From: Ursus arctos
Lineage: Eukaryota; Chordata; Mammalia; Carnivora; Ursidae
Length of the DNA stretch: 64,000 bases
NCBI RefSeq assembly: GCF_023065955.2
Contig: NW_026622963.1
Span: 6,641,001 to 6,705,000, forward strand
Direction: 5' to 3'
In this document: one piece after another, positions 1 through 23,600 of the stretch
How positions within the stretch are numbered: position 1 is the first letter of the stretch
How the letters are laid out: each line of letters starts with the position of its first letter
Position numbers and translations under genes: made by a program
Notes under the pieces: model-generated
Seen by the model: only the letters and a program-made list of their open reading frames with translations
Database searches by the model: none
What the model was told of the DNA's origin: nothing

Positions 1-71
1 AAATAAAGTTCTTGTCTGCTAATTACAAGTTCTGGTTATCCTGGGGTTGCTTCCTTTTTGTCTTGATTATT

Positions 72-266
72 ATTATTATTTTTAAAGATTTTATTTATTT
101 ATGTGACAGAGAGACAGCCAGCGAGAGCGGGAACACAGCAGGGGAGTGGGAGAGGAAGAAGCAGGCTCCCAGCGGAGGAGCCCCATGTGGGACTCGATCC
201 CAGCACGTCGGGATCACGCCCTGAGCCGAAGGCAGACGCTTAACGACTGCGCTACCCAGGAGCCCC
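72..266 (-). mobile_element. Can-SINE
   Basis: The T-rich head (A-tail on minus), GACAGAGAGACAGCC body and CTACCCAGGAGCCCC end mark a minus-strand copy. A 13-bp duplication TGTCTTGATTATT flanks it (59-71 and 267-279). The 70-residue open frame over it is SINE sequence. Confidence 0.93.
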
Positions 267-269
267 TGT

Positions 270-999
270 CTTGATTATTGATCACACTTTTCCAATTTCT
301 CCACATGACTAGTAATTCTGAATATTGTACTGGGCATTTTAGATGATAAGTTCTGTCATCTTATTTTAAAGCGATGGATTTTGTTCTAACAGCCAACTAA
401 CTTGGCTAAACTCATAAACTCCAAATTCTGCTTTCTCTATGATGGCTAGCCGCTAAGCCAAGGCTTCCAACTGTTACTTTCTGCTGAGACCCCTGAGGTC
501 TCTCCATGCAACACATGTATACTTCAGTGATTAGTCCAAGATTTGGGTGGTTTGTAAACACATTTGGGTCCTTTCCCTGTGGCTTCTACTTTTCCATGGC
601 TTGCCCCACCACTTTTCACTCCAGTTGCCCTTCATCTTCAACTCTGACTCCTCAAGCCAGTAAGATGGCAACTTTCTGCTTGAGTTCTAGCTGCCCCTCA
701 CAGCATGGAATGGGGAGTGCACTCAGGTGGGAAGGCACACAAAGGACATCTCACCCACTGCAGTTCACCTCTTTTAAGGCTGACTTGCTGCTTCTACTTG
801 CTTTTGACATTCCCCAGGTCCATCAAAGTTATTTGTTTTCTATACATGTTATCCATGGGAGGGTTAATTTGATACAAGCTTCCTTGCCACTAGCAGAATA
901 GGAACTGCTCTATTTGTTTCCATGGGGAGATTTAAAAGAAAATGACACCATCACCACCATCAACTCTCCAGAATTACCAGTATTTTCGACAGGACAAGC
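270..999 (-). repeat. ancient L1-like 3' region, antisense (tentative)
   Basis: Phrases such as the CTAACTTGGCTAAACTCA block near 399-416 and the CTGCTGAGACCCCTGAGG block near 481-498 resemble old mammalian L1 3' ends read antisense. The 131-residue open frame at 506-901 has no recognisable domain and is probably part of this remnant. It is split from 3666 onward by the younger L1. Confidence 0.35.
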
Positions 1000-1018
1000 T
1001 TTATATTCACACACTCTT

Positions 1019-3646
1019 TTTTTTTTTAATTTTTTATAATGATTTTTTATTATATTATCTTAGTCACCATACAGTACATCCCCGGTTTCCGATGTAAGGC
1101 TCGATGACTCGTTAGTTGCGTATAACACCCAGTGCACCATGCAATACGTGCCCTCCTTACTACCCATCACTGGTCTATCCCATTCCCCCACCCCCCTCCC
1201 CTCTGAGGCCCTCAGTTTGTTTCTCAGAGTCCATAGTCTTTCATGTTTCATTCCCCCTTCTGATTACCCCCCTTCTTTATCCCTTTCTTTCCCTACTGAT
1301 CATCCTAGTTCTATGTTCCATAGATGAGAGAAATCATATGATAGTTGTCTTTCTCTGCTTAACTTATTTCACTTAGCATTATCTCTTCCAGTGCCGTCCA
1401 TGTTGCAGCAAATGTTGAGAACTCGTTCTTTCTGATAGCTGAGTAATATTCCATTGTATATATGGACCACAACTTCTTAATCCAGTCATCTGTTGAAGGG
1501 CATCTCGGCTCCTTCCACGATTTAGCTATTGTAGACATTGCTGCTATGAACATTGGGGTGCATATGGCCCTTCTCTTTACTACGTCTGTATCTTTGGGGT
1601 AAACACCCAGTAGTGCAATGGCTGGATCATAGGGTAGCTCAATTTTTAACTTTTTAAGGGACCTCCACACTGTTTTCCAGAGTGGCTGTACCAACTTGCA
1701 TTCCCACCAACAATGTAGGAGGGATCCCCTTTCTCCACATCCTCTCCAACAATTGTTGTTTCTTGCCTTGTCTATTTTTGCCATTCTAACTGGCGTAAGG
1801 TGGTATCTCAGTGTGGTTTTGATTTGAATTTCCTTGATGGCTAATGATTTTGAATATTTTTTCATTTGTCTGTTAGCCATTTGTATATCTTCATTGGAAA
1901 AGTGTCTGTTCATATCTTCTGCCCATTTCTTGATTTGTTTATTTGTTTCTCGTGTATTGAGTTTGAGAAGTTCTTTGTAGATCATGAATACCAGTCCTTT
2001 CTCTGTAGTGTCATTTGCAAATATATTCTCCCATTCCGTGGGCTGCCTCTTAGTTTTTCTGACTGTTTCCTTGGCTGTGCAGAAACTTTTAATCTTGATT
2101 AAGTCCCATAAATTCATTTTATCTTTTGTTTCTCTTGCCTTTGGGGATGTGTCATGAAAAAGGTTGCTTTGGCCGATGTCGTAGAGGTTGCTGCCTATGT
2201 TCTCCTCTAGAATTTTTATGGATTCCTGTCTCACATCGAGGTCTTTCATCCATTTGGAGTTTATTTTTGTGTATGGTGTGAGATAGTGGTCAAGTTTCAT
2301 TCTTTTGCATGTAGCTGTCCAATTTTCCCAGCACCATTTATTGAAGAGACTGTCTTTTTCCCAGCGGATATTTTTTCCTGCTTTATCAAATATTAGTTGC
2401 CCAAAGAGCCGAGGGTCCTTTTCTGGGCTCTCTATTCTGTTCCATTGGTCTATGTGTCTGTTTTTGTGCCAGTACCATGCTGTCTTTGTGATCACAGCTT
2501 TGTAGTACAGCTCGAAATCCGAAATCCGGCATTTTGATGCCCCCAGCTTTGTTTTTCCTTTTCAACAGTTCCTTGGAGATTCGGGGTCTTTTCTGGTTCC
2601 ATACAAATTTAAGGACTATTTGTTCCAGTTCTTTGAAAAATGTCCTTGGTATTTTGATCGGGATAGCATTGAAAGTGTAGATTGCTCTGGGTAGCATGGA
2701 CATTTTAACTATGTTAATTCTTCCGATCCATGAGCATGGAATATCTTTCCATCTTTTTATGTCTTCCTCAATGTCTTTCAAGACTGATTTATAGTTTCTA
2801 GAATATAGGTCCTTTACGTCTCTGGTTAATTCCAAGGTAACGTATGGTTTTTGGTGCTGTTGTAAATGGGACGGATTCCCTAATTTCTCTTTCTTCGGTC
2901 TCGTTATTCGTGTATAGAAATGCAACTGACTTCTGAGCATTGATTTTGTATCCCACCACGTTACTGAATTGCTCTATAACTTCTAATAGTTTGGGAGTGG
3001 CTTCTTTTGGGTTTTCCATATAGAGTATCATGTCATCTGCGAAGAGAGACATTTTGACTTCTTCTTTGCCGATTTGAATACCTTTGATCGCTTTTTGTCG
3101 TCTGATTGCTGTTGCAAGGACTTCTAGTACTATGTTGAATAATAGTGGCGAGAGTGGGCGTCCTTGTCGAGTTCCTGATCTTAAGGGAAAGGCTTCCAGC
3201 TTTTCCCCATTGCGAATAATATTTGCAGTAGGCTTTTCATAGATGGCTTTTATGAGATTGAGAAATGTACCTTCTATTCCTACACTCTGAAGGGTTTTAA
3301 TCAGGAAAGGATGCTGTATTCTGTCAAATGCTTTTTCGGCATCGATTGAGAGGATCATATGGTTCCTGAGTCTTTTCTTGTTGATATGATGTATCACACT
3401 GATTGATTTGCGATTATTGAACCACGCTTGCATCCCAGGTATGAATCCCACTTGATCGTGATGGATAATCCTTTTAATGTACTGTTGGATTCTATTAGCA
3501 AGTATCTTGTTGAGGATTTTGGCGTCCATATTCATTAGGGAGATTGGTCTGTAATTCTCCTTTTTGAGGGGGTCTTTGCCTGGTTTGGGGATCAAGGTAA
3601 TATTGGCCTCATAGAATGAGTTTGGTAGCTTTCCTTCTGTTTCTAT
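1019..3646 (-). mobile_element. L1 LINE, 5'-truncated, ORF2 3' half plus 3' UTR
   Basis: A minus-strand L1 flanked by a perfect 19-bp target-site duplication (1000-1018 and 3647-3665). The ORF2-derived reading is broken into three frames (about 3646-2798, 2940-2386, 2495-1359). It includes the reverse transcriptase with [12 protein letters not shown], the [11 protein letters not shown] block and the catalytic FADD motif (minus strand, near 3040), then the cysteine-rich C-terminal region. The 3' UTR and T-rich tail are at 1019-1355. It lacks the endonuclease half, ORF1 and the 5' UTR, so it is immobile. The clean duplication suggests a fairly recent insertion. Confidence 0.95.
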
Positions 3647-3809
3647 TTTATATTCACACACTCTTGATAGTTCTCTCTTTTCTTGCCTAAAGTGCAATGA
3701 CTTTATGTGTGAATCCAATTATGTTTTTTAAGTGTAAGAAATAAATACTGGCAGATAAGCCAGCCATAAAATACATTTAAAATAGAATTTAAGCCTAGAA
3801 TAAGATAAA

Positions 3810-4312
3810 AATTCTTGATAGTGACAGCAAATGCCTTACATGATCTGGTCCTGTATACCACTTCAATCTCATCTCTTACCATTCTCTGCTTAGTTCATTA
3901 TCTCCAGCCACCCCAGCCTCTTTGTTGTTCCTCAAATACCAGAGCACCTGCCATTCCTATTGTGTGGACTGCTCTTCCTCCAATCATCACACGATTGCTT
4001 CTTCTGATCATCAAGGTCTCTGATTAAGTATTGTATCTTCGGAGAGACCTTTCCTGATTACCCTAACTAAAAGAGCAAACCCTCTTCCCCACCCCAATTA
4101 TGTTCTAACATCTTACTCTGCTTTGTTTTCCTCATAGCACGAATCACTATCTAAAATTATTCATCCATTTCCTTGTTTATTGTCTGGCTCCCCTCTAAAA
4201 GGTAAGCACCAAGAGGGCAGAATTTTTGTCTTGCTCACCAATGTATACTTGGTGGCTAGAACACTTATCTGTCACAGAGTATGTTTAATAAGTACTTATT
4301 ACATAAACAAAT
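3810..4312 (+). repeat. L2 LINE 3' end
   Basis: The block reads like the 3' part of an L2 element: a CTCCAGCCACCCCAGCC phrase, GAGAGACCTTTCCTGATTACC, TCATAGCACGAATCACTATC, and an AGCACCAAGAGGGCAGAATTT phrase followed by a TTGTCTTGCTCACC phrase. It is strongly diverged. The 70-residue open frame inside it is not a gene. Confidence 0.7.
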
Positions 4313-4463
4313 GAAAAATAATGGCAGGGTTGAGGTATATCTCATCTTCCCCCATTAAACTCATCTGGCAACAAAAGAAATTAAGATAATTGAAAATATG
4401 CAAAAAGTAATCAATATTATATAAACTGTAAGTTCCTCACATTTAATTTAAAATAAAAGCAGT

Positions 4464-4660
4464 GGGGCACCTGGGTGGCACAGCGGTTAAGCGTCTGCCT
4501 TCGGCTCAGGGCGTGATCCCGGCGTTATGGGATCGAGCCCCACATCAGGCTCCTCTGCTATGAGCCTGCTTCTTCCTCTCCCACTCCCCCTGCTTGTGTT
4601 CCCTCTCTCGCTGGCTATCTCTATCTCTGTCGAATGAATAAATAAAATCTTTAAAAAAAA
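4464..4660 (+). mobile_element. Can-SINE
   Basis: A near-complete copy from GGGGCACCTGGGTGGCACAG to the AATAAAATCTTTAAAA tail, with a 15-bp duplication TAAAATAAAAGCAGT at 4449-4463 and 4661-4675. The long GCTGGCTATCTCTATCTC 3' part places it in a young arctoid-type subfamily. Confidence 0.95.
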
Positions 4661-4790
4661 TAAAATAAAAGCAGTATTTCATTTTACTTTAGGACAGTGA
4701 AGCATTGTGCAATACATTATAAAACCATGTGAATCAACAAACCAAACATAAATTCTCAACTGGTAAGAGACAAAAACCTAACTGAATAGG

Positions 4791-4815
4791 AAGGAAGGAA
4801 GGAAGGAAGGAAGGT
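4791..4815 (+). repeat. (GGAA)n microsatellite
   Basis: About six tandem AGGA units. No gene is associated with it. Confidence 0.9.
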
Positions 4816-5054
4816 AGGTTATGGTTGTCAAAGTTGTTTAACACATAGAAATGAAGTAAACTCATGGCAGTGAAATTTGGGGATGAATGGGCATATAACA
4901 TTCATTATAATTTGAATTAAGGCGATAGGCTATTCAAAAGCTCAAGAAGCAATAGATATTTACTGACAGTATTTAGCTTCAGAAGATTTATATTCTTAAT
5001 TTTAAAACACAATGCTCTCTCAAAACATCAAATAGTCATCTGAAATTCAAGCCA

Positions 5055-5100
5055 AAGCAGCAATAACAATAATAACAATAACAATAATAGTAATAGTATT
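5055..5100 (+). repeat. (AAT/AAC)n simple repeat
   Basis: An imperfect trinucleotide tract of CAATAACAATAATAACAATA type. It lies 3' of THAP10 and has no evident function. The rest of 4661-6235 is AT-rich sequence that includes the THAP10 3' UTR; nothing else was recognised. Confidence 0.75.
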
Positions 5101-6235
5101 ATGTGTTTACATAATCATTGTTCAGGCCCACAACTTCTATTAATATTTTATTTATTATTCTTTTTATTAAAATTACACTGTTCAAATTGAGTCACACATG
5201 AAATTAGCTTTGGAAGAAAATCACTTTGGTGTATTATTTAAACCTTCTAGGATAAAATGCATGCAAGTTCTTCCAATCATGCGCAACTAACAAGACATGT
5301 GAGGTATAAAATGGACATTTATTTTTATTATTCTCAATAGAAGATTAGAGTTATAGTAAGTTTTTCAGAAACAATTGTAACAAATTACTTCACGGTACAA
5401 AATTGCCATAGAAATTTTCCTGGTGAATGGCAGATGGGGCAGCTATTTCTCACACACTTATTTCCCAAACGTAGAATTCAATAGAATGGTATTAATAAAG
5501 GAAAACCTAATTCTTGAAATGGGGATATGTTAGAAATATAATACTTTTTTTTGCATGATGTTAATAATTTCAATCTAAATTAGGCTAATTGGTTTATTGT
5601 AATAGGAACCAGTGCAAATAGATTGCATTAACAAGGCAATCCAAGTATATGAAACTCTCTCTCTATTTAAATTAATTCCTTTGAAAATTTTCTGTAAGAG
5701 CCATTACTTCACCAGAAATGCTCACAGGGACTGATCCCCAAGTCCAATAGTATTACAAATGGACAAACTAATAAATATACAAGATAAAAAAATAATAATC
5801 AAGGATAAGTTTCCTGGCTCCCAAATCATTTAATAGTATCAGACTTGGTTGTGCTTACTATTATCTTCAAATTATTTAGAATAGTGACGTTCTAACCTGT
5901 GAATGTCATACAAGTCCCATATGAGTGCTGCTTCTGCAGTAAGCTTAAACATTCTGTGCTTAATCTCCATCTGGAAATGCTGCTATTGTGGTTTTGTCTT
6001 ATAACTCGATTTCCACCAAAAGGATAAAAAGAAAACAAGATACAAGTCGTGCAAGTGGGGGTGGGGAGGATTATCTTCATTATTGTGGCAGGCGGCCACA
6101 TTTTTGCCTTAGAGCTGAGCAAATTTTGCTGAAACTCAACTATCCCAAAGTGAAAGATTTACAAGAACAAAGAAGTAATTATGTGAGTGAAGATTTGAAA
6201 ATCTATAGGACATCAAGTCACTTGATGTTGCAGTT

Positions 6236-17523
<11,288 letters not shown>

Positions 17524-17561
17524 CTAAGGCAGCTCTAACAGATCCTGGACTGTCTCCTGCC

Positions 17562-17609
17562 ATGATTCCCGGGAAATACCGCTCTGTATCTGGCCGGGCT
17601 GCGAACAAC
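17562..17609 (+). CDS. LRRC49: LRRC49 coding exon 1
   Basis: The exon has 16 codons, starting [10 protein letters not shown] and ending in AAC before the donor GTAGGT. The start context CCTGCCATGA is acceptable, and the N-terminus matches the family. It lies at the right shoulder of the CpG island. Confidence 0.92.
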
Positions 17610-20600
17610 GTAGGTTGGGTCTCCTTTCCCTTTTTTCCCGTTCGTATCGTTCTTTCTGATTGGCGTCTTTGTCCTAGGTGATGGGCTGTATTATTGGGAC
17701 CAGGACCGCTGAATCTACTCAAGCTATTGTCTGACCGAGGCTTGAGATTCGTGGACTGGACCAAGGCACTTGGAGGGTGTTTAATATTGTATGATGGGTA
17801 TTCAAAGTCTTGTCCAGGTTCTTGGCTTCCCAGAAGGTGGAGCTGGTCTGCTGTGAAAGGCTAAGGTTCATTTCAATTCTTTTAATCAATCTCTCACCCT
17901 TTTTTTAATTAAGAAAAAATATGTATTATGAATAGGCACTTCACCTCCTTCATCTGTCCCATTGAGATATTTACGTAGACTTAAAATGGCAAGTGTCAAA
18001 AACCTGAGTGCTAAGATAGAGTGTTAAATCGCTGCAGACATTTTGGAAAATGAATCACAGTGAAATCTTTTAATTCTTAGTCGTGATTTTATTGTTTTCA
18101 GTAGATCCTCAGAACATGATCATTTACCACAAACAAAAAGCAAGCATTCTGTTTTATTCTAAGTGTTTGTTATATCTTTATCTGTACCAGTTTGGGGAGA
18201 AATATGTGTGTATTTAAATTAAGAGCATATTTTATGCTATAATTTTTACATTGCAGGTGAACTGTGGGCTTCATCTGGTTATTCAAACATCATCGCTTCC
18301 TGAAAAAAGCAAAGTAAGATTTAAGCAGATTTGTATTTAAATCGAAGATAAATTATTTTATAACGTACACAATTAATAGCTTGATTTAAAGAGTAGAGCT
18401 AAAATAATTTTTATTTTCTGCCCACATAAAGTCAAAAAGCCTCTTTAAAAAACTCATTCTTATTTCACCAATTACAAGAGGTGAGTTTGGTTTTTTGTTT
18501 GTTTGCTTGTTTTTTTACCTTTAAATATTTCTTAAATCAGGATTCTTCTTAAAATTGATGGCACATCATAATTGAGTTAGGAAAGTTTTTTCTTTCTTAG
18601 TAGTCGGTAAAATGATGGTATGTCTTACTACTGATGGCATCTTATAATGGATAAAATGTGATAATTTAGGGGGATACCTCTAAACCTTCCATTTAAAATC
18701 AGGGGAGAACATAATAGATTAGCAATGAAAATATATTGGGCTTAATGCTATTTAGCAGTTAAGATATGAACATAAGATTCTTTTTTCCCAAATTTGCACA
18801 CAATATCCCCTGGCATTTCCATTATTTCTAGCTTTAGATTTGATTTTTGAGATACACATGTTTTTCTTTCCCTCCTGTCTCAACTCAGCCCTCATATACT
18901 CATCTACCTCCCACGGAACTGTCTCAAGACACAGAACATTTTTTCCCACTTTGCCCAAGTTGGATACCTCCAACCATCACAATTGAGTTTTTTTCCTAAA
19001 GATTGTTTAGTAGATGTCACTGGGGGAACTCTAAAGTGAAGGACAGAGTTTACAAACAACAGCATGAGGAGGATAAGGAGGGGCATGAGGAGGGTTGATG
19101 GAAGGACACCATTAGTCAAGGAGGCAGTAGTTGATTACAATACATGTGAAAATAAACACTTGGAAAATAGACCATTTGATCGTCTTGAATAAATAGCAAT
19201 TAGCTAGATTAATTGAAAATATTCTTTATTATAATTGGGCATAATGGATTACCTCCAAAGTTTTGCTAATTGATTCCAGTGGAAAAATCCTGTTTTATCA
19301 TTATAATGTATTTCAAGGAACGATATGCCTTGTCCAGATTTTTTTCAAACGTATTTACTTTCTCTAGTGTAGACTTATGCTCTGAGAAAATACCTTTAGC
19401 TCATATAATTCGTAAAGCTATAATGCAAGTGCTGTTATAATGTTTACAGTATGGATGAATCAGAAGCATCATAACTCTTTTAAGATACGTACTTAGGGTT
19501 TTTTGGTGGCTAATCATGAGTGGCTGTTTTCGTTTTGTTTTTCTCAGTCTTCCTATCAAATAATTTAAAATCAACTTAGAGGAAACCCTGATTAGAAGGT
19601 TTAGATATATAATTTTATTATAATTGGATTCTTAAAAGGAATTCTGATGATAAAAACATAGTGTTGTTTTTTTCCAACAGAATTTACTTTTTGTCATATG
19701 GTTTTTGCTTTTGTTTTCTAGAAAATGGTTCCTTTAATCATTGTATTTGTGGTGGGGGTATGGAGGAGTTGCAAGTGGTTTAGAGCATGGTTTCATCTGA
19801 CTTCATGAAATTGATTCTGATTGTGTGTGTGTGTGTATGTGTGTGTATGTTAAAAAAACTCATAACATAAAATTCACCATTTTAGCCATTTTAAGTTGTA
19901 CAAATTAGTGGTATTAAATACATTCACAAGGTTGTGCAGCCATCATCACTATGTAGTTCCAGAACTTTTTGTCACTCAAAAGAGAGTCATTAAACAATCA
20001 CTCCCCATTCCCTCTTCTCATCCCCTTTAAAAACGACAAATCTGTTTTCTGTCTCTGTAGACCTTTTTATTATCAGTATTTCATAGATGGAATCCTACGC
20101 TATGTGCCATTTTGTGTCTCGCTTCTTTCACTCCACATGTTTTCAAGGTTATCTCTGTTGTGGCTTGTGTCAGTATTGTACATAATTTTATAATTATCTT
20201 CATTACTTACTATTAAATTTTTCCTCAAATATGTTTTTTAGGTTGAATTCAAGCTAAATAAAGAAACGCCATCGTTCTCTGGTCGACTCTTACAACATGA
20301 TCTTGAAAGAAACTACTCAAGTAGACAAGGTATTGTCAGCAAGTAGAGATCAGATATGGCTTATCTTATTTGAATAATATTATTTAATAATCTTGACTAC
20401 CTAAATCCAAATAGACCTAATTAAAAATGAAATGGTTCATTAAACAATGGTTCATTAATCAAATTGGTTTGGTATTTATTTGGATCAGAATTGATTTTAT
20501 ATACACAGCATAGTAGATTATTTCCAATACAGAAAAAGCAGTTGGACTGTAGTTTGAGGGTGGGCTATGCACAACAGAAGAGGAAAGAAGCTTCCAAATA

Positions 20601-23600
20601 CTGTCTTAGAACTAGGAAAAATAGCTAGTTAATGAGGGTAAGAGTACGGGAACACAGATATCTAGGAAATAAAGAAATAATGGAAATAATGGAAAGAGTG
20701 AAAAGTCAGGAGTTTCTACTGACTGAAAATCTTTCCCTTACTAGTGCATATAATTGTAGATATTTTATATCAAAGGCCTTATACTTCAGTGCACATCACC
20801 TGAGATTTTATTAGAAAGGCAGATTCTTAGTATTCCCCTTCCTTTCTTCCTCTTCCCCATTCTGATTTTATAGGTCTTGAGTGGGATTTGGAAATGTGCA
20901 TTTTAATGTCTCGAGTCATTCTGATGGATGTGGTTTGTGGATCACCCCTTGAAAACCACTGCCTCATGTGATCTGGTTTTATTTCTGAAATGTAGTTTTC
21001 AGTCCAAGGAGAAATTTCCTTTAGCACATGTGAGTTGTTAGTTGGTTGTTAAAAACTGCTAGCCATCTGTACTGGGCTAGTGTTAAGCACTATAGAACCC
21101 TTATATACTGTACCATCCCCGCCTCCCAGAAGTTTGTATGAGGGGGTTGATGTGTGTAGGCCTGTCCAGGTTGTTCATCTCATTACTGCATGAACATGTG
21201 GTCATCTGGAATATTGGGTTAGTTTTCTTTTTTTATTTTGTTACTTCTGGACTTTCCTCTTGGGCCCATCTAATTTGACATGACTTTTCTCTTGTATTGT
21301 ACAGTCTCGTCTTGGCCAACTGCTAGGTATGGCATCAGCTTAGCTGCAGTTCCACACTACGGGAAGGCATCTGTCTTGCTCTCTTTGATTCAGTTCAGTA
21401 CATATTTATTGAGTATACTATGTGCTAGACACTGTATTAGGAATAGAGTTATAGACGTGAACCTGAAAATTTTCAAGTAGGGTTTTTTATGTTAGCATTA
21501 TGAATTTCCTTTACATTTTTTATAATAATGTATTTGTTTTCTAAATCGTGAGTCAAACTTACATACTTTTCCCAAGCTCTTCTCGAGTTAGAAGAGGAGG
21601 TTGTTATACAGATTTCTGGATGACTGGCTGGGTAAATTTATTTAAGTGCTAAGGTATTACTAGATATTTGCTAATGATTACTAGATATTGCTAGAAATAG
21701 TATGAATTTTGTGAACCTAAGAGATGAATAGAGTTTTATACATAAATAAGGACTCATGAAATACAGAATTCCTTAGGGAAAAATAAACCTTTTTTTTTCA
21801 TTGAAGGATTTTATTCAAAATCATTCTCTGTAACAGGCTATTCGTTTGTACCCAGTTGTTTCCAAATGTGCATTCTCCGTAGTTCCAGGCAATTTCATGC
21901 AAAGAAGACCATGTGGCTGTAGCTGTTTTTTTTAACTTCTGTACTCACCATTCTACCTGTAAAGGCATACAACTTTGGAGAAATTATAAGTAGCACTTTA
22001 TCAGGAAAGTTTGGGAATCTTTCTCTAATAAACTGCATCCTGATACCTAATCATTATAATTTCACCCTATTTCCTTTTTTACTCTATTTTTCCAAAAGTA
22101 ATTAAACATAATAGTCCATTAGCATAAATTAATCAGTGGTACTTTCAGTCTAAAGGAAAGAAGCTGAATGTTTAGTTAGGCTGGTAAATCTAAAACTTGG
22201 CATGTGATTTCTTTTGGGCTTTTTGGATTATTGTTAAGAGTTAATCCCTGTATCCTTGAGATTTGTAAGAGCCAGATATTCCCCGGATACAATAAAATCT
22301 CAGTTAACCAGAATTTAATTTATTAGATCCCTTAAGTAAGAATTCTAAAATGTGTATATAGAGAGGAAGAGTCAGTACTTCACTCTTAAGATCATGATAA
22401 ATCAGTGGGAAATCTAGAATCGGTATCTCAAAGATAAGGCTGAGTGGACACACACCCATCACCATGTACTATATCATCCTTCCACACATTTTCCCATCCA
22501 TCCACCTACCCATCTGTTCATCCCCATATGTAGGGTGCAGTGCAATAAAGATTCTTCTTGAGTATAGACCATTATTGAAAGAATCAAGATGATGGAGGGG
22601 GGTGAAGAGGGAGAGAGAATCTCAAGCAGGCTCTGAACTGAGCACAGAACTTGACATGGGGCTCGATCTCACGACCCTGAGATCATGGCCCTGAGATCAT
22701 GACCTGAGTCAAAACCAAAAGTTGGACGCTTAACCAACTGTGCCACTGAGGCGCTCCTGATCAGCATTTTTATACCAAAATACAAGACTTTGATTTTCTT
22801 ATTTTTAAAAACAGAAATAGTATATGCAAAATAAATTTCCAATTAACTTTTAGTAAATTGGAGAATCAATTAATTAATTTATTGATCGCTTACTAAATTT
22901 GGATTTGGCCAAGAATATAAAGAGATTAAAATGAGGTCTATCTCCCAAAGAGCTTATAAATTTAATTAGGAAAACAGGAGCTTCAGATCTGGTAATTAAA
23001 TAGTGACATATGAAATAATAGGAAATGTTTCAATTAAAATTTTGCCATATAGTAATGTGGTTTATATGTAGGATGAAACATCCCACAAATATATATGAGT
23101 GTTTGATATACAAACATATGTGTATATATGTGGGTGTTTATATATCCATATAAGTATGTGGATGTGTCAATCATAGATCACTCTGGTTTCCAGTCATTTA
23201 GGGGATATTGTTTGTGGGTTTTAAGGCGTTTCTCCCTAATCATTCTCATTCCTTGCTATTTCTTGTAAGGTATATATCATTACTGATCATGATAGTAAGC
23301 TCATCATGGGGTAGGGATTATGACTTTTGTGTATAATAGGAACTGAAAAGTGTGAAGATAAAACTCCTTTAGGCATAAATGAAACTACTCTTTGATTATT
23401 TCCTGTATACCCCAAGTCTTCAAGGTAAATCTGCCTCTTAAATTGAGGATTGGCTTGAAGCCTTAACAAAATGATTTAAAAACCTAACTCTGATACTAAT
23501 AAGAGAAATCAAGGTTGTCTGTTGTTTGGAGTTTTACCTTTATCATCTTTAGGTGACCAGTTACACCTTCATCAGTTAATCCTTGGACCAATTTTTGTTT

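Noticed and set aside
506..901. 131-codon plus-strand frame near the left edge
   Set aside because: No domain, no splice context and it lies in sequence resembling an old antisense L1 3' end.
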